From an uncultured Cohaesibacter sp. (GTDB lineage Bacteria; Pseudomonadota; Alphaproteobacteria; Rhizobiales; Cohaesibacteraceae), in assembly GCF_963664735.1 (NCBI RefSeq), contig NZ_OY761553.1, positions 1,317,303 to 1,381,302 of the forward strand: 64,000 nt of DNA. Reading direction: 5' to 3'. Under the pieces are notes generated by a model. It worked only from the letters and a program-made list of their open reading frames with translations, ran no database searches and was not told the origin of the DNA. The position numbers and the translations under genes were made by a program. Shown here piece by piece: positions 7,930 to 17,899 of the stretch (positions are counted from its first letter, which is position 1; each line of letters starts with the position of its first letter).

Positions 7930-10900
7930 CTATTTGGCTGCCGGTTGCTTGTTTGCTTCGAGATTGAATCTGGCACTGTTGGACCTTGGTGTCCAAAGGC
8001 CCCTGTCAAGCGCCTCCAGAAAGCGATCCATCATATCATCATAGGCGGGCCGGTTCTTGTCTTTAAGAAACTCGGCAACGGCCTCATCTTCGATATAGGC
8101 TTCATAGAGCTGATCAAAATGATGATCGCCCACCGCGTTGGTTGTCGCAGCAAAAGCAAAGAGATAGTCAAGCGTTGCGGCCATCTCGAATGCGCCCTTG
8201 TAGCCGTGCCGCATGACGCCCGCGATCCATTTGGGATTGGCCGCCCGGCCCCTTACCACGCGGGCAATTTCCTCATCCAGCGTGCGAATAACGAGGCGTT
8301 CAGCGCGGGAATGATCGTTGTGATAAACCTTTGGCGCGGAGCCCTTCAGACTTTCAACGCTGGCCGCCAAACCGCCCTCGAATTGATAATAGTCATCTGA
8401 GTCAAGAAGATCATGCTCTCTGTTATCCTGATTCTGGATGACGGCATCCACCTTTGACAGACGCTGCTTAAGGCTCTCTGCGGCTTTGTTTCCATATTGT
8501 CCCGCCCCATAGGCAAAGCCACCCCAGGCGACAAAAGCCTCGGCGAAGTCGGACCGTTTGTCCCATATCTTCTCATCAATCAGCGCCTGTAGTCCAGCAC
8601 CGTAAGCGCCCGGCATGGAACCGAAAATGCGAAAGGTCGATTGCCGTTTGGCCAACTCAGCATCAACACCTTGTGCCTCGGCCTCGGCCCTTTCACGTCT
8701 TACGCGAGCAGCTAGCGGATTGGCATCTTCATCTTCCTCAAGCTCGGAGATGCGGCGAACGGCACGGTCGAACAGATCAATCTGATGGGGGAATGCATCG
8801 CGGAAAAAGCCCGAGATGCGCAAGGTGACGTCAACGCGGGGACGGCGCAGTTCTTCAAGGCTGACGATTTCTATTCCGGTAACGCGCCCTGAAGCAGCCT
8901 CCCAGACAGGTCTGACACCAAGCAGGGCCAAGGCCTGAGCAATATCATCGCCACCGGTGCGCATGTTCGAGGTGCCCCAGCAGGTTAGAACAATGGCCTG
9001 CAGCCACTCCCCTTCATCCTGAAAATGCCTCTCCATGAGCCTTTGCGCCGACAATTCGCCGATATTCCACGCTGTTTTCGAAGGCACCGAGCGCACATCG
9101 ACCGCAAAGAAATTCCTGCCCGTCGGCAAAACATCCGGTCGCCCCCTCGTTGGGGCACCAGAAGGCCCGGGTGGCACAAACCGCCCAGAAAGCCCTGCCA
9201 ACAGATTTTGCATTTCCTCTGGCCCACAGGCATCAATCGCTTGGCTGAGATCGGTCTTGATCCAGTCCAACACGGCCTTTGTGGCCTTGAAGCTATCGGG
9301 ACAGATCAACTCTCCGGCCACCATCGCTTTTGCAAGCAGCTCAATACGCTCGACAGCATCCCCACAATGGCGCCAAAGCGCATCGGTTCGCTCTGCCAAA
9401 ATATCGGGGCGTTTGCCGTCCCATGGTCTGGCAAAATCACAATCAAGCGGGTCGAAAGATTCTCCTGCGATAGTGAGGCCCAAATCATCACTTATTGCTC
9501 GGTGAAGCGAAACCTGCTCTGCCCCTCCCCCTCTTGGGACACGCGCAATCGCCACAAGCAAATCCACACGATAGCCCCCTTCCGGAGATAATCCCAAGAT
9601 GTGCAGACCGTCGCGGATCTGCAATTCCTTAAGATCGCAGAGATGCGTATCGAGCTGTTGCAGTGCGGTTCTGTTATCATCTTCGGCACTGACACCAGCA
9701 TCTTTGTCCAGCCCTGTGCGACTGGCAAGAAAACGGATTTCTTCCAGCAACATATCCGAACGACGCGGGTCTACTCCCTGAGCGGTGTAGAATTCATCAA
9801 CGAGCGCCTCCAGTTCCTCTCCGGCCCCGTGGCTTTCTGCACGGGTTAGCGGCGGGGTCAGGTGATCGATGATAACGGCACTTGTGCGGCGCTTGGCCTG
9901 ACAGCCTTCTCCGGGATCATTGACAATGAAAGGATATAAATGGGGAATTGGCCCAAGGACAGCTTCGGGAAAACAAGCCTCGCTCAAAGCCAAGGCCTTG
10001 CCCGGCAGCCATTCCAGATTTCCATGCTTGCCAGCATGAATAATGGCATGAAGCCCATAGACATGGCGAAGCCAGAAATAGAAAGCAAAATAATTGTGCG
10101 GCGGCACCAGATCGGGGTCGTGATAGGTTTCTTTAGGATCAATATTATAACCCCGCGCGGGCTGGACGCCGACAGCCAGATTGCCAAAGGTCAGGATTGC
10201 CAGCTGGAAGGCCCCTTCGCGCACCATAGGATCATTTTCTGGCGCGCCCCAGCGTGTCTCTATCGCGTCTCTGACAGAAGCAGGCAAAGCACCGAACATG
10301 GCCTTATATTCTGCGACATTGAGGCTGTGGTCGCTTTGACGCATCGCTTGACCAAGAGCATTGGTCGGGCCTCTCAGGATCTGTTGCATCAGGGCGTCGG
10401 CATCTTCGGGAATATCATCAATGATATAGCCCGAAGCCTTCATCGCCCGCATCATGCCAACAACCGAAGCAGGACTATCGAGCCCGACGCCGTTGGCAAT
10501 GCGGCTGTCCTTGTTGGGATAATTGGCCAGAATCACCCCAACTTTTCGACTATCCGTCTGCGTTTGGCGGAGGGTTGCCCAGCCGTTTGCCAAATCGGCA
10601 ACATAGTCGATGCGGTCCGCATGAGGAACAAGCTGAACCGGTTTATATTGCGTACGCTCATCCAATGCACCTTCTTCCTTGAAGGCTATGGCACGGCTCA
10701 GGATACGGCCATCAAGCTCGGGCAGAACCACATGCATCGCCAGATCACGCGCAGAAAGTCCGCGCTGGCTTTCCTCCCAAGCCAACTTGCTTGAGCCAGA
10801 CAGGATGGCCTGAATGATAGCACAATCATATTGATCGAGGATGGTCGGCTCGTAGGCCTTGCCGGCTTTGGAAAGTGCGAAGGCCGTGCAATTGAGAATA

Positions 10901-11718
10901 ACCGCGGGCGGCAATCTCGGCAGCAGCTTTAACAAAAATTCCTGCGCTTCGAAATCCTTCAAACTGGGAAGGAAGATCGGCAGGGCATGAGATCCTTTGG
11001 CTTCCAGAGCATCGGCCAGCGCATCTATGGGGGCCGTCATGGCACTTTGCACATAGGAGCGATAAAACAGCACCGGGACGACAGGCCGGGTTGCTTCATT
11101 CTCGGCAAGATGCCGGTCCTGATAGCGCTCTATACCATCATCACCGCTAAAGCTCTCGCCGTTCTTTAGGATTCCTACGCGGGCGAGCGGCACCGGATGG
11201 GGCACAGCTTCCGGCTCGCCTGCGATCAAAGCTTCCGCAAACCGCAGGGCCAGCGCCATATTTTCCGCACCACCCTCAACACAATAACGCCAGAACTGAC
11301 GCACAAGGGCAATTGGCTCGCTGGACCATTCTGCGAGGCTCTCATCCCACTTGTCATCGCCGGGCATGACAAGCAATTTCACACCATAGCCGCGGGACAA
11401 TTTCTTGAGCTGTTCCAGCCCATAGCGCCAATATTCGACACCGCCAAGGAGCCTTAGCGCGATCAGCTTTGCCTTGCTGGCGGTCTGCTCCACATAAAGA
11501 TCAACGGAATATGGATGGCCAAGAGTCATGAGGTTGGCAAGACGAACCGACAAAGCCCCGGCGGGCAGAGCGTGCCCACCCAAACCTGCTGACATGGCAA
11601 AGGCAGAGAGCTCACTGTCCGCCGAAGAAAGAATGACAATGTCACCGGGGCTTTGTCCCAGATCTACAGCTTCTTGACCATCATCGATCCGCCCGGCATC
11701 AGGCGCCAGAATATGCAT
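7930..11718 (-). CDS. cobN: Cobaltochelatase large subunit
   Basis: This 1262-residue protein has the full CobN/BchH-type length. Diagnostic blocks include VILANYPNKDSRIANGVGLDSPAS, HNYFAFYFWLR, IIHAGKHGNLEWLPGKALALS (metal-site region), and near the C-terminus NPKWIAGVMRHGYKGAFEMAATLDYLFAFAATT. The enzyme inserts cobalt into hydrogenobyrinic acid a,c-diamide with the ATPase partners CobS and CobT, which are not in this window. It lies 53 nt after cobW in the second riboswitch operon, upstream of cobO. Confidence 0.96.
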   Translation of the reverse strand: MHILAPDAGRIDDGQEAVDLGQSPGDIVILSSADSELSAFAMSAGLGGHALPAGALSVRLANLMTLGHPYSVDLYVEQTASKAKLIALRLLGGVEYWRYGLEQLKKLSRGYGVKLLVMPGDDKWDESLAEWSSEPIALVRQFWRYCVEGGAENMALALRFAEALIAGEPEAVPHPVPLARVGILKNGESFSGDDGIERYQDRHLAENEATRPVVPVLFYRSYVQSAMTAPIDALADALEAKGSHALPIFLPSLKDFEAQEFLLKLLPRLPPAVILNCTAFALSKAGKAYEPTILDQYDCAIIQAILSGSSKLAWEESQRGLSARDLAMHVVLPELDGRILSRAIAFKEEGALDERTQYKPVQLVPHADRIDYVADLANGWATLRQTQTDSRKVGVILANYPNKDSRIANGVGLDSPASVVGMMRAMKASGYIIDDIPEDADALMQQILRGPTNALGQAMRQSDHSLNVAEYKAMFGALPASVRDAIETRWGAPENDPMVREGAFQLAILTFGNLAVGVQPARGYNIDPKETYHDPDLVPPHNYFAFYFWLRHVYGLHAIIHAGKHGNLEWLPGKALALSEACFPEAVLGPIPHLYPFIVNDPGEGCQAKRRTSAVIIDHLTPPLTRAESHGAGEELEALVDEFYTAQGVDPRRSDMLLEEIRFLASRTGLDKDAGVSAEDDNRTALQQLDTHLCDLKELQIRDGLHILGLSPEGGYRVDLLVAIARVPRGGGAEQVSLHRAISDDLGLTIAGESFDPLDCDFARPWDGKRPDILAERTDALWRHCGDAVERIELLAKAMVAGELICPDSFKATKAVLDWIKTDLSQAIDACGPEEMQNLLAGLSGRFVPPGPSGAPTRGRPDVLPTGRNFFAVDVRSVPSKTAWNIGELSAQRLMERHFQDEGEWLQAIVLTCWGTSNMRTGGDDIAQALALLGVRPVWEAASGRVTGIEIVSLEELRRPRVDVTLRISGFFRDAFPHQIDLFDRAVRRISELEEDEDANPLAARVRRERAEAEAQGVDAELAKRQSTFRIFGSMPGAYGAGLQALIDEKIWDKRSDFAEAFVAWGGFAYGAGQYGNKAAESLKQRLSKVDAVIQNQDNREHDLLDSDDYYQFEGGLAASVESLKGSAPKVYHNDHSRAERLVIRTLDEEIARVVRGRAANPKWIAGVMRHGYKGAFEMAATLDYLFAFAATTNAVGDHHFDQLYEAYIEDEAVAEFLKDKNRPAYDDMMDRFLEALDRGLWTPRSNSARFNLEANKQPAAK

Positions 11719-11771
11719 GTCGGCGCAATCCTTTTCCCGTCATTTTTCTTCAGACTGAGCTGGTGCTGTGG

Positions 11772-12872
11772 TTAGCCCAGCGTCTTCTTTGCCAGATCAA
11801 GGTCGAAATCCTTGAGACCGATCACCACCAGACCCGTTGTCTTTTCCGCGCTAGCATCAAACCAGCTTTCAACCCGGCGTCCGACTGCCTGAACGACAAC
11901 CCGTGCTTTCTTGCCCTCGATGCAAGCATAACCTTTTACTCGCAGCACACCTGATTGGGCCAAGACATCGGCAACAGCCTGCTTGAGAGCATCCATTGTC
12001 TCAAATGTACGCGGCAGAACGACTGCGGAATGGAAATCATCGTGATCGTGGTGATGGTGGTGATGATCATCGTGATCATGATCATGATCATGATCATGGT
12101 CGTCATCGTCGTCATCATGATGGTGGTGATCATGGGCAGCCTGACGGCTGTCGATATCTTCCTCGGCTCCCGCTTCCAGCCCCAGAAGCACAGCGGCAGA
12201 GACGTTGCCATTTGCGGAATGAACGATCTTCACGCCTTGGCGCATATGCTCTGTGATTATGCTCTCGACATGCGCCATGGCGGCATCATCGACGAGATCG
12301 GCCTTGGAGACGACAATCATGTCGGCGCATTTGAGCTGATCATTGAACAGCTCATCAATCGGGCTCTCATGATCAATCGAGTCATCAAGTTCCCGTTGAT
12401 GGGCCATGGCGTCTTCATCAATGCTGTAGTGGCCTTCGCTCAAAGCTGCAGCGTCCGCGATGGTAATGACGCCATCCACGGTAACGGAGGCTCTCACGCT
12501 GGGCCATTGAAAGGCCTGAACCAGCGGCTGGGGCAACGCCAAGCCAGATGTTTCGATAACGATGTGATCCGGTCTTGGCTCACGCTGGAGCAGCATTTCC
12601 ATCGTGGGCAGGAACTCGTCTGCTACAGTGCAACAAATGCAGCCGTTTTTCAGCTCGACCACATCGTCTTCAGTACAGTTTGGGTTGCCGCAACTTGAAA
12701 TCAGTTCACCGTCAAATCCCATATCGCCGAATTCATTGACGATAAGAGCGATTTTCTTGTCACCGGCCTGTTCGATCAAATGACGAATGAGCGTGGTTTT
12801 ACCGGAACCAAGAAAGCCGGTCACGACAGTTGCGGGAATCTTGCGGGATGTCAGAGGAGCCTTGAAGGACAT
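11772..12872 (-). CDS. cobW: CobW-type metallochaperone GTPase
   Basis: The 366-residue G3E GTPase has Walker A GFLGSGKTTLIRHL (about residues 19-32), the zinc/cobalt-binding CXCC motif in ELKNGCICCTVADEF (about residues 73-87), VIETSGLALPQPL, and the SKADLVD guanine motif. A His/Asp-rich insertion (about residues 245-275) precedes the CobW C-terminal domain. CobW is thought to deliver cobalt to the CobNST chelatase. It lies between the DUF1636 gene and cobN, consistent with that role. Confidence 0.94.
   Translation of the reverse strand: MSFKAPLTSRKIPATVVTGFLGSGKTTLIRHLIEQAGDKKIALIVNEFGDMGFDGELISSCGNPNCTEDDVVELKNGCICCTVADEFLPTMEMLLQREPRPDHIVIETSGLALPQPLVQAFQWPSVRASVTVDGVITIADAAALSEGHYSIDEDAMAHQRELDDSIDHESPIDELFNDQLKCADMIVVSKADLVDDAAMAHVESIITEHMRQGVKIVHSANGNVSAAVLLGLEAGAEEDIDSRQAAHDHHHHDDDDDDHDHDHDHDHDDHHHHHHDHDDFHSAVVLPRTFETMDALKQAVADVLAQSGVLRVKGYACIEGKKARVVVQAVGRRVESWFDASAEKTTGLVVIGLKDFDLDLAKKTLG
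12040..12140. repeat. Low-complexity tract encoding the CobW His/Asp-rich loop
   Basis: Runs of CATGAT, CATCGT and GGTGAT units translate on the minus strand to alternating His and Asp. It is a second tract of the same kind as the one in cbiX and could be prone to slippage. Confidence 0.7.
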
Positions 12873-12881
12873 AATAAGCCT

Positions 12882-13298
12882 CTAGTTCTTGTTGGAAATT
12901 TCTGAAGGAAAAGGATGCAGACGCGCAATCGTGTTCTTGCGAATATGCGGTGGCCGGGTTCGCCACTCTGGCAGGCCATCTTCGGCCTCGACGTAGCTCT
13001 TCGCAAAAGTGACCAGATCATCGACGCGCTCGGCAGAGCCATCCAATTCGCCGACAACAAACTGGTATTTTTGGTCAGCCATCAGAGCAGCAACGCAACT
13101 GCGCTTGCAGCTGCTCATGCAGCGAGCGGGCTGAACAATGATTTTATCCCTTAAGGCCTCGTCAGCAGCAACAACCGCCTGTACGGCAGTCAGCAGCTTT
13201 TCGCCCTCCGGGCTTTCTGTCGCCAACTTTTCCGGATTCTGTTTCACGGCGGCATTGTTACAGGTGCTGCAAATTTGCAAAATAGCTATATTTTTCAA
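12882..13298 (-). CDS. DUF1636 family metal-binding protein
   Basis: The frame begins at a TTG codon (13298) with a TAGGA-like site upstream, because no in-frame ATG fits better. The 138-residue product opens with ILQICSTCNNA (a CxxC pair) and has ARCMSSCKRSCVAAL in the middle, giving five Cys that resemble the thioredoxin-like ferredoxin fold of DUF1636. This family is often next to cobW and cobN and its exact role is not known to me. It is the first gene after riboswitch 2 and ends 9 nt before cobW. Confidence 0.78.
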   Translation of the reverse strand: MKNIAILQICSTCNNAAVKQNPEKLATESPEGEKLLTAVQAVVAADEALRDKIIVQPARCMSSCKRSCVAALMADQKYQFVVGELDGSAERVDDLVTFAKSYVEAEDGLPEWRTRPPHIRKNTIARLHPFPSEISNKN

Positions 13299-13444
13299 CG
13301 CATAATCCTAGCATCGTATTGCAACAGAAGCTGCTGATTCCGACTTTAACGAAACACGCCGATAGCAGGGAGGGAAAGCTGGGAAGCAAAAATCAATTTG
13401 CCTCAACTCCGATACACCCCGACCGGTTCGTGAGAATTGCTTGG

Positions 13445-13632
13445 CTGGCAGGTCTCCTGGCTCACGGTTTTGCGCCCCGTTTCCTTCCCAAGCCCGTTGG
13501 CTCAGTGGTTTAAACAGGGCAATCCGCTTACAGTTGCGGGGGCAGCCATGGTATTGGCCCCGAGTTGGGTCGTCCGCACCATGTTCCCTTTTCATCTTCC
13601 CAGACTCGATCATGGGAAGAACCATCCGGCTT
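13445..13632 (-). promoter_or_regulatory. Cobalamin riboswitch 2, heading DUF1636-cobW-cobN-cobO
   Basis: On the minus strand the order is GGAACATGGTG, the GCCCCCGCAACTG core, GGAAGG, and the B12 box AGCCAGGAGACCTGCC near 13447-13465. This is the same arrangement as the first riboswitch. It accounts for the centre of the 447-nt stretch between the DUF1636 gene and the LysR gene. I see nothing else supportable in the remaining roughly 110 nt on the LysR side. Confidence 0.93.
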
Positions 13633-13745
13633 CTTTTTGCGGGATTGAATGAGGCTTGTCAATCTGGTTAGACAGTATTTTTATGACTATGAAATACACA
13701 ATTGAAATGCCGCTTTCGGCCACGGCAGCCTTTTCCAGCAGCTGT

Positions 13746-14699
13746 CTAGATAAAAGTTCTTTCTGACAACGAGTGTGAGAATATCCGCTCTTGGCAAAGG
13801 CGAAGAAACTCACTCTCGGCCTCCGAGAATCGGCGCTTGGGGTTTGAGACCAAATGCACATCAACAGCGGGCAGATTTTCGTAAGGCGGCAATTGAAACA
13901 GCAAGCCCCGCTCCACATCACGGCGGGCAACGTGCACAGGCAGTGCGCCGATTCCAATGTTGGCAACGATCATGCGCCGCACCTCGACCAGATTGGAGGA
14001 AACCCCATGCCACCGGGTCGCAGCCTGTACCCGTGCGCGCAGGTTTGCCACCGGTTCCAGTGCTCCGCCTTCCACTTCGGTTTGAAAGGAAACGCTAGGC
14101 TCGCCAACCAGCTCAGTTGCATCGATATCTTTCTTTTTGAATAGCCGGTGGTTTGGTCCGCAATAAAGTGCAAAATATTCGCGATACATGATTTCCGCGT
14201 CCAGCTGAACCGAGCTGTTATTGAACAGGCAGACGCCAAAACTTGCCCTATTCTGTCCCACCCGACTGACAATCTCTTCACTGTCGGCAACCGAGATGGA
14301 AAATGTCACCTTGTCGTGCAAATGGGCATACTGGGCGAGCACTTCATCAAACTGGGGACAAACCACATGGCTGGCGACAACAAGCGTAATGTGGCCTCTG
14401 AGTTCGTCTTCGCCTCTGTCCAGCAGGGATGGCAGTTGAGACACACTGCCGAAAATTGTCGAACATTCATAATAAAGGATGTCACCTGCCCGCGTTACCC
14501 TGAACTGGTTGGGCTTTCTGATGATCAGCTTATGCCCGATCATTTCTTCCAGCCTTTTCAGAGCCGCGCTCACTGTTGGTTGTTTCAACCCCAGGAAATC
14601 GGCTGCTTTGGTAATGCTCTTTTGCTCGACTACCACCATGAAAGTGCGAAGCAAATTCCAATCCAGATTCCACGGAAACCGCTGTTCATAAGGCCTCAT
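13746..14699 (-). CDS. LysR-family transcriptional regulator
   Basis: The 317-residue regulator has an N-terminal winged helix: NLLRTFMVVVEQKSITKAADFLGLKQPTVSAALKRLEEMIG at about residues 17-57, the standard LysR HTH. A periplasmic-binding-like effector domain follows (GHITLVVASHVVCPQF, GIGALPVHVARRDVERG). It is divergent from the amino-acid ABC/aminotransferase operon. The shared 150-nt spacer contains a good LysR dyad, so it most likely controls that operon. The effector is unknown. Confidence 0.9.
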   Translation of the reverse strand: MRPYEQRFPWNLDWNLLRTFMVVVEQKSITKAADFLGLKQPTVSAALKRLEEMIGHKLIIRKPNQFRVTRAGDILYYECSTIFGSVSQLPSLLDRGEDELRGHITLVVASHVVCPQFDEVLAQYAHLHDKVTFSISVADSEEIVSRVGQNRASFGVCLFNNSSVQLDAEIMYREYFALYCGPNHRLFKKKDIDATELVGEPSVSFQTEVEGGALEPVANLRARVQAATRWHGVSSNLVEVRRMIVANIGIGALPVHVARRDVERGLLFQLPPYENLPAVDVHLVSNPKRRFSEAESEFLRLCQERIFSHSLSERTFI

Positions 14700-14705
14700 G
14701 ATAGA

Positions 14706-14728
14706 TCCAATCTATATTCAACATTGGA
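14706..14728. promoter_or_regulatory. Likely LysR operator (TCCAAT-N11-ATTGGA)
   Basis: A perfect 6-bp inverted repeat, TCCAAT and ATTGGA, is separated by 11 nt and contains the T-N11-A core typical of LysR boxes. It lies directly upstream of the LysR start and about 125 nt before the divergent substrate-binding gene. Confidence 0.65.
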
Positions 14729-14851
14729 ATTATTTATTTGCTTGATGATACAACCCGTGCAACCTTCAGCACAAGGTGGCAAAAAATTAGTCACTGCTAA
14801 AAATTAGGCAAAATGCCAGGGAACAGTTTTCGCTTCAAACAGGAGAATTTC

Positions 14852-15637
14852 ATGATCAACCGTCGCAGCTTGTTGAAGTTTGCCGCAGCCACCGGCACGC
14901 TTGTGCTTGCCAGCCTTAGCATTTCCGCTCCGGTTCTTGCTGATGAACTGGACACCATAAAGGAAAATGGTGAAATTCGCATTGCCATGAGTGGCGCCTA
15001 TCCTCCATTCAACTTTGTCAATGACGCAAACGAAGTGGTCGGCTTCGATCCATCCATCGGTGCGGCCATTGCAGAGCGCATGGGTGTTAAAACGAAGATC
15101 ATCACCACCGCATGGGACGGCATCATAGGCGGTTTGCTGGCCAACAAATATGACGCCATCGTCGGGTCTATGACCATCACCGACGAACGCGCCAAAGTCG
15201 TGGATTTTGTGGGGCCTTATTACACCACACAGCGTGCAATCTTCACCAAGAACGGGTCTGAGATCAAGGATCTTGCCGGATTGAAAGATGCAACGCTCGG
15301 GGTAACCCTTGGCGAAACTCACGAACAGTGGGCGCGCGAACAGGGCTACAAGATTCGCACTTACAAGGGTCTGCCCGAGTTGATGCTTGAACTCAAGAGC
15401 GGCCGCGTTGATGCTATCGTCAATGACCGCATCGCAGCCATGCTGGCCATGAAAGAAAATGGCTACGACTTCGTGGAAATTCCGGTCCCTGAGGCTGACA
15501 AATACGAGCAGGGCATCGCAATCCGCAAGGGCAATCCTGAGCTGAAAGCTGCCATGCAGAAAGCTCTGGACGAAGTCATGGCCGATGGCACTTACCTCGA
15601 AATAGCCAATAAGTGGGTCGGCGGCGACATTCGCTAA
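14852..15637 (+). CDS. Amino-acid ABC transporter substrate-binding protein (family 3)
   Basis: Start at 14852 follows an AGGAGA site. The 261-residue protein has a signal peptide with a twin-arginine-like start (MINRRSLLKFAAATGTLVLA then APVLADE). The mature part shows the SBP_bac_3 pattern: EIRIAMSGAYPPFNFV, VVGFDPSIGAAIAERMG, DAIVGSMTITDERAKVVDF and LKSGRVDAIVNDR. It should bind a polar amino acid or a derivative in the periplasm and feed the two permeases downstream. Confidence 0.92.
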   Translation: MINRRSLLKFAAATGTLVLASLSISAPVLADELDTIKENGEIRIAMSGAYPPFNFVNDANEVVGFDPSIGAAIAERMGVKTKIITTAWDGIIGGLLANKYDAIVGSMTITDERAKVVDFVGPYYTTQRAIFTKNGSEIKDLAGLKDATLGVTLGETHEQWAREQGYKIRTYKGLPELMLELKSGRVDAIVNDRIAAMLAMKENGYDFVEIPVPEADKYEQGIAIRKGNPELKAAMQKALDEVMADGTYLEIANKWVGGDIR

Positions 15638-15776
15638 ATCCCGCAACATCTTGCAAGGTCCCGCCCAGAGTCTGAGCGTGCGGGGCTTTGCAATATACAC
15701 AAATCCCCCTTTTTTTCTGGATTAATGACAGACTTGCTCCGATTGATTTCAGGATCATCATCAAGGACAGCAATGA

Positions 15777-16424
15777 ATGGATATTGATCTTATCCTCCGG
15801 GTCTATCCCCATTTTCTCAAAGCGGCGGTGCTGACGATCGAGTTATCGGTTCTTACCGCCATACTCGGGCTCATTTGCGGTTCTCTAGGCGCCGCGGCGC
15901 GACTTTCCCGGCTCAAGGCTATCCGCTTTCTGGGCTCGGCCTATGTCAGCCTGTTTCGCGGTACCCCTGCCCTTATCCAGCTGTTCCTATTGTATTTCGG
16001 CGGACCACAGATCGGCATTCAGCTTGACGCATTCCAGGCCGGTGTTATTGGCCTTGGGGTGAACATCGGTGCCTATATGACCGAAACCATTCGCGGCGCG
16101 ATCATATCGGTTCATAAAGGACAAACTGAAGCGGCGCGCACACTCGGGATGAGCCGCTGGCAAGCCATGCGCTATGTCATCCTGCCACAAGCCTTTCGCC
16201 TGATGGTCCGTCCGCTTGGCGTCAACATCAATGCGCTCATCAAGGGCACGGCGTTGGTTGCAGCAATCTCCGTTGTGGAATTGACCTACACCGCTCAGCG
16301 CTTCATCGGTTCGACTTACAAGCCGTTTGAAATGTTCATTCTGGCTGGCGTTCTCTACATGATCATCATTTACATAACGGGACGCGGCATTAGCTGGCTC
16401 GACAAGAAGGTGCGGATCCAATGA
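15777..16424 (+). CDS. Amino-acid ABC transporter permease (HisM/GlnP family), first subunit
   Basis: This 215-residue inner-membrane protein has several hydrophobic spans and the EAA loop EAARTLGMSRWQAMRYVILPQAFR (about residues 119-142) that docks to the ATPase. SLFRGTPALIQLFLLYFGGPQ is the HEXXX-type permease N-terminal motif. It pairs with the next permease and starts 139 nt after the binding protein. Confidence 0.92.
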   Translation: MDIDLILRVYPHFLKAAVLTIELSVLTAILGLICGSLGAAARLSRLKAIRFLGSAYVSLFRGTPALIQLFLLYFGGPQIGIQLDAFQAGVIGLGVNIGAYMTETIRGAIISVHKGQTEAARTLGMSRWQAMRYVILPQAFRLMVRPLGVNINALIKGTALVAAISVVELTYTAQRFIGSTYKPFEMFILAGVLYMIIIYITGRGISWLDKKVRIQ

Positions 16425-16451
16425 CCTTTCAAGGATTGAATGGAGGCCGAC

Positions 16452-17108
16452 ATGGGGCTTGATTTTTCGGTCGTACCCGGCTTTTTCGGCGTCATCATGC
16501 AAGGCGTCTTCTGGACGATTGCCATCACGGTTGCCGCAGCAATACTTAGCTTTTTTGGTGGTATTTTCTTTGCCGTTATCGCTCTTTATGCGCCGCGCGT
16601 GATCAGCTGGCCGATGAAGGGCTTCGAGTGGTTGTTCATGGGCACGCCGCTTTTGTTGCAGTTGTTCCTGATCTATTTCGGACTGATCCAGGTCGGCATT
16701 GATTTGCCCGCATTTGTGGCCGGATTCGTCGGTCTTGGATTGCACTTTGCCGTTTATAATTCGGAGTTGATCCAGACAAGTATTCTGGCCGTGGACAAGG
16801 GCCAGATGGAAGCGGCCCGCACGCTCGGTCTCAGCCGAGGGCATGCCCTGCGTTATATCGTCATTCCGCAAGCGGTGCGCGATGTCATTCCGCCAATCGG
16901 CAACAACATGATCGCACTGCTCAAGGACTCCGCGCTTGTTTCCGTAATCGGCGTGTCCGAGCTGACCCTTTCGGCACAGCTGGCAATAGGCCGCACCTAT
17001 CGGCCGTTTGAATTCTATGCAGTTGCTGCCGTTTGCTATTACATCATCAATCTGGGCATGGAAGCGGTGTTGCGTCGTCTTGAACACCGCGTACAAGCCT
17101 CTCGTTAA
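16452..17108 (+). CDS. Amino-acid ABC transporter permease, second subunit
   Basis: A GGAGG site sits 6 nt before the ATG at 16452. An in-frame ATG at 16440 overlaps this site and is less likely. The 218-residue protein shows [20 protein letters not shown] and [29 protein letters not shown], the EAA motif of polar amino-acid permeases. It is similar in design to the preceding permease, implying a heterodimer. Confidence 0.92.
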   Translation: MGLDFSVVPGFFGVIMQGVFWTIAITVAAAILSFFGGIFFAVIALYAPRVISWPMKGFEWLFMGTPLLLQLFLIYFGLIQVGIDLPAFVAGFVGLGLHFAVYNSELIQTSILAVDKGQMEAARTLGLSRGHALRYIVIPQAVRDVIPPIGNNMIALLKDSALVSVIGVSELTLSAQLAIGRTYRPFEFYAVAAVCYYIINLGMEAVLRRLEHRVQASR

Positions 17109-17128
17109 GCTGTCGGAAGGATAAATTC

Positions 17129-17899
17129 ATGACGCATCATCGTCCCTTTGTCGATATTCGCCACGCCCAGAAATGCTTTGGAGACCTTGAGGTACTCAAG
17201 GATATCAACTTGCAGGTCGAGCAGCAGCAAATTGTTGCCATTATCGGGCCCAGTGGCTCAGGTAAATCGACGCTTCTGCGCGCGATCAACGACCTTGACC
17301 CGCTCACGTCCGGCGAAGTCTGGATTGATGGGGTGCAGGTAAACAAACTCCTGCCCCACGCGCAATATGAAAAGCATATCAACAAGGTGCGTCAGGAAAT
17401 TGGCATGGTGTTCCAGCATTTCAATCTGTTCCCGCACCTGACCGTGCGCGAGAATATCACGCTGGCACCCAAGCTGCTCAAGGGCGTTTCAGCCGATGAG
17501 GCCAATGCTTTGGCAGAAGAACAGCTGGAGCATGTGGGACTGATCGACAGGATCGATTATCACCCCTCGCAATTGTCCGGCGGGCAGAAGCAGCGCGTTG
17601 CCATTGCACGAGCGCTCGCCATGAAACCCAAACTGATGCTGTTTGACGAAGCAACGTCAGCGCTTGACCCGGAATTGGTCGAAGAGGTCAACCAGGTCAT
17701 GAAAATGTTGGCTGAGGAAGCCATGACCATGATCATTGTCACCCACGAAATGGGATTTGCCGAAAGCGTTTGCGATCGGGTCCTGTTCATGGATGGCGGT
17801 GTCGTCGTCGAGGAAGGCACACCCGATGTTGTCTTCCGCAACCCGACCCAAGAACGAACAAGAAATTTCCTTAGAAAACATCTCGAAGGCGTAAAATGA
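17129..17899 (+). CDS. Amino-acid ABC transporter ATPase (GlnQ/HisP type)
   Basis: The 256-residue ATPase has Walker [16 protein letters not shown] (about residues 39-53), Q-loop [14 protein letters not shown], signature [17 protein letters not shown], Walker [16 protein letters not shown], and switch His in [10 protein letters not shown]. The [11 protein letters not shown] block is diagnostic of polar amino-acid importers. Its stop overlaps the aminotransferase start by 4 nt (ATGA), linking transport with catabolism. Confidence 0.95.
   Translation: MTHHRPFVDIRHAQKCFGDLEVLKDINLQVEQQQIVAIIGPSGSGKSTLLRAINDLDPLTSGEVWIDGVQVNKLLPHAQYEKHINKVRQEIGMVFQHFNLFPHLTVRENITLAPKLLKGVSADEANALAEEQLEHVGLIDRIDYHPSQLSGGQKQRVAIARALAMKPKLMLFDEATSALDPELVEEVNQVMKMLAEEAMTMIIVTHEMGFAESVCDRVLFMDGGVVVEEGTPDVVFRNPTQERTRNFLRKHLEGVK

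Noticed and set aside
11955-12698. Plus-strand frame of 247 codons with Met/Ile/Val runs
   Set aside because: It is antisense to cobW and its His/Asp tract.
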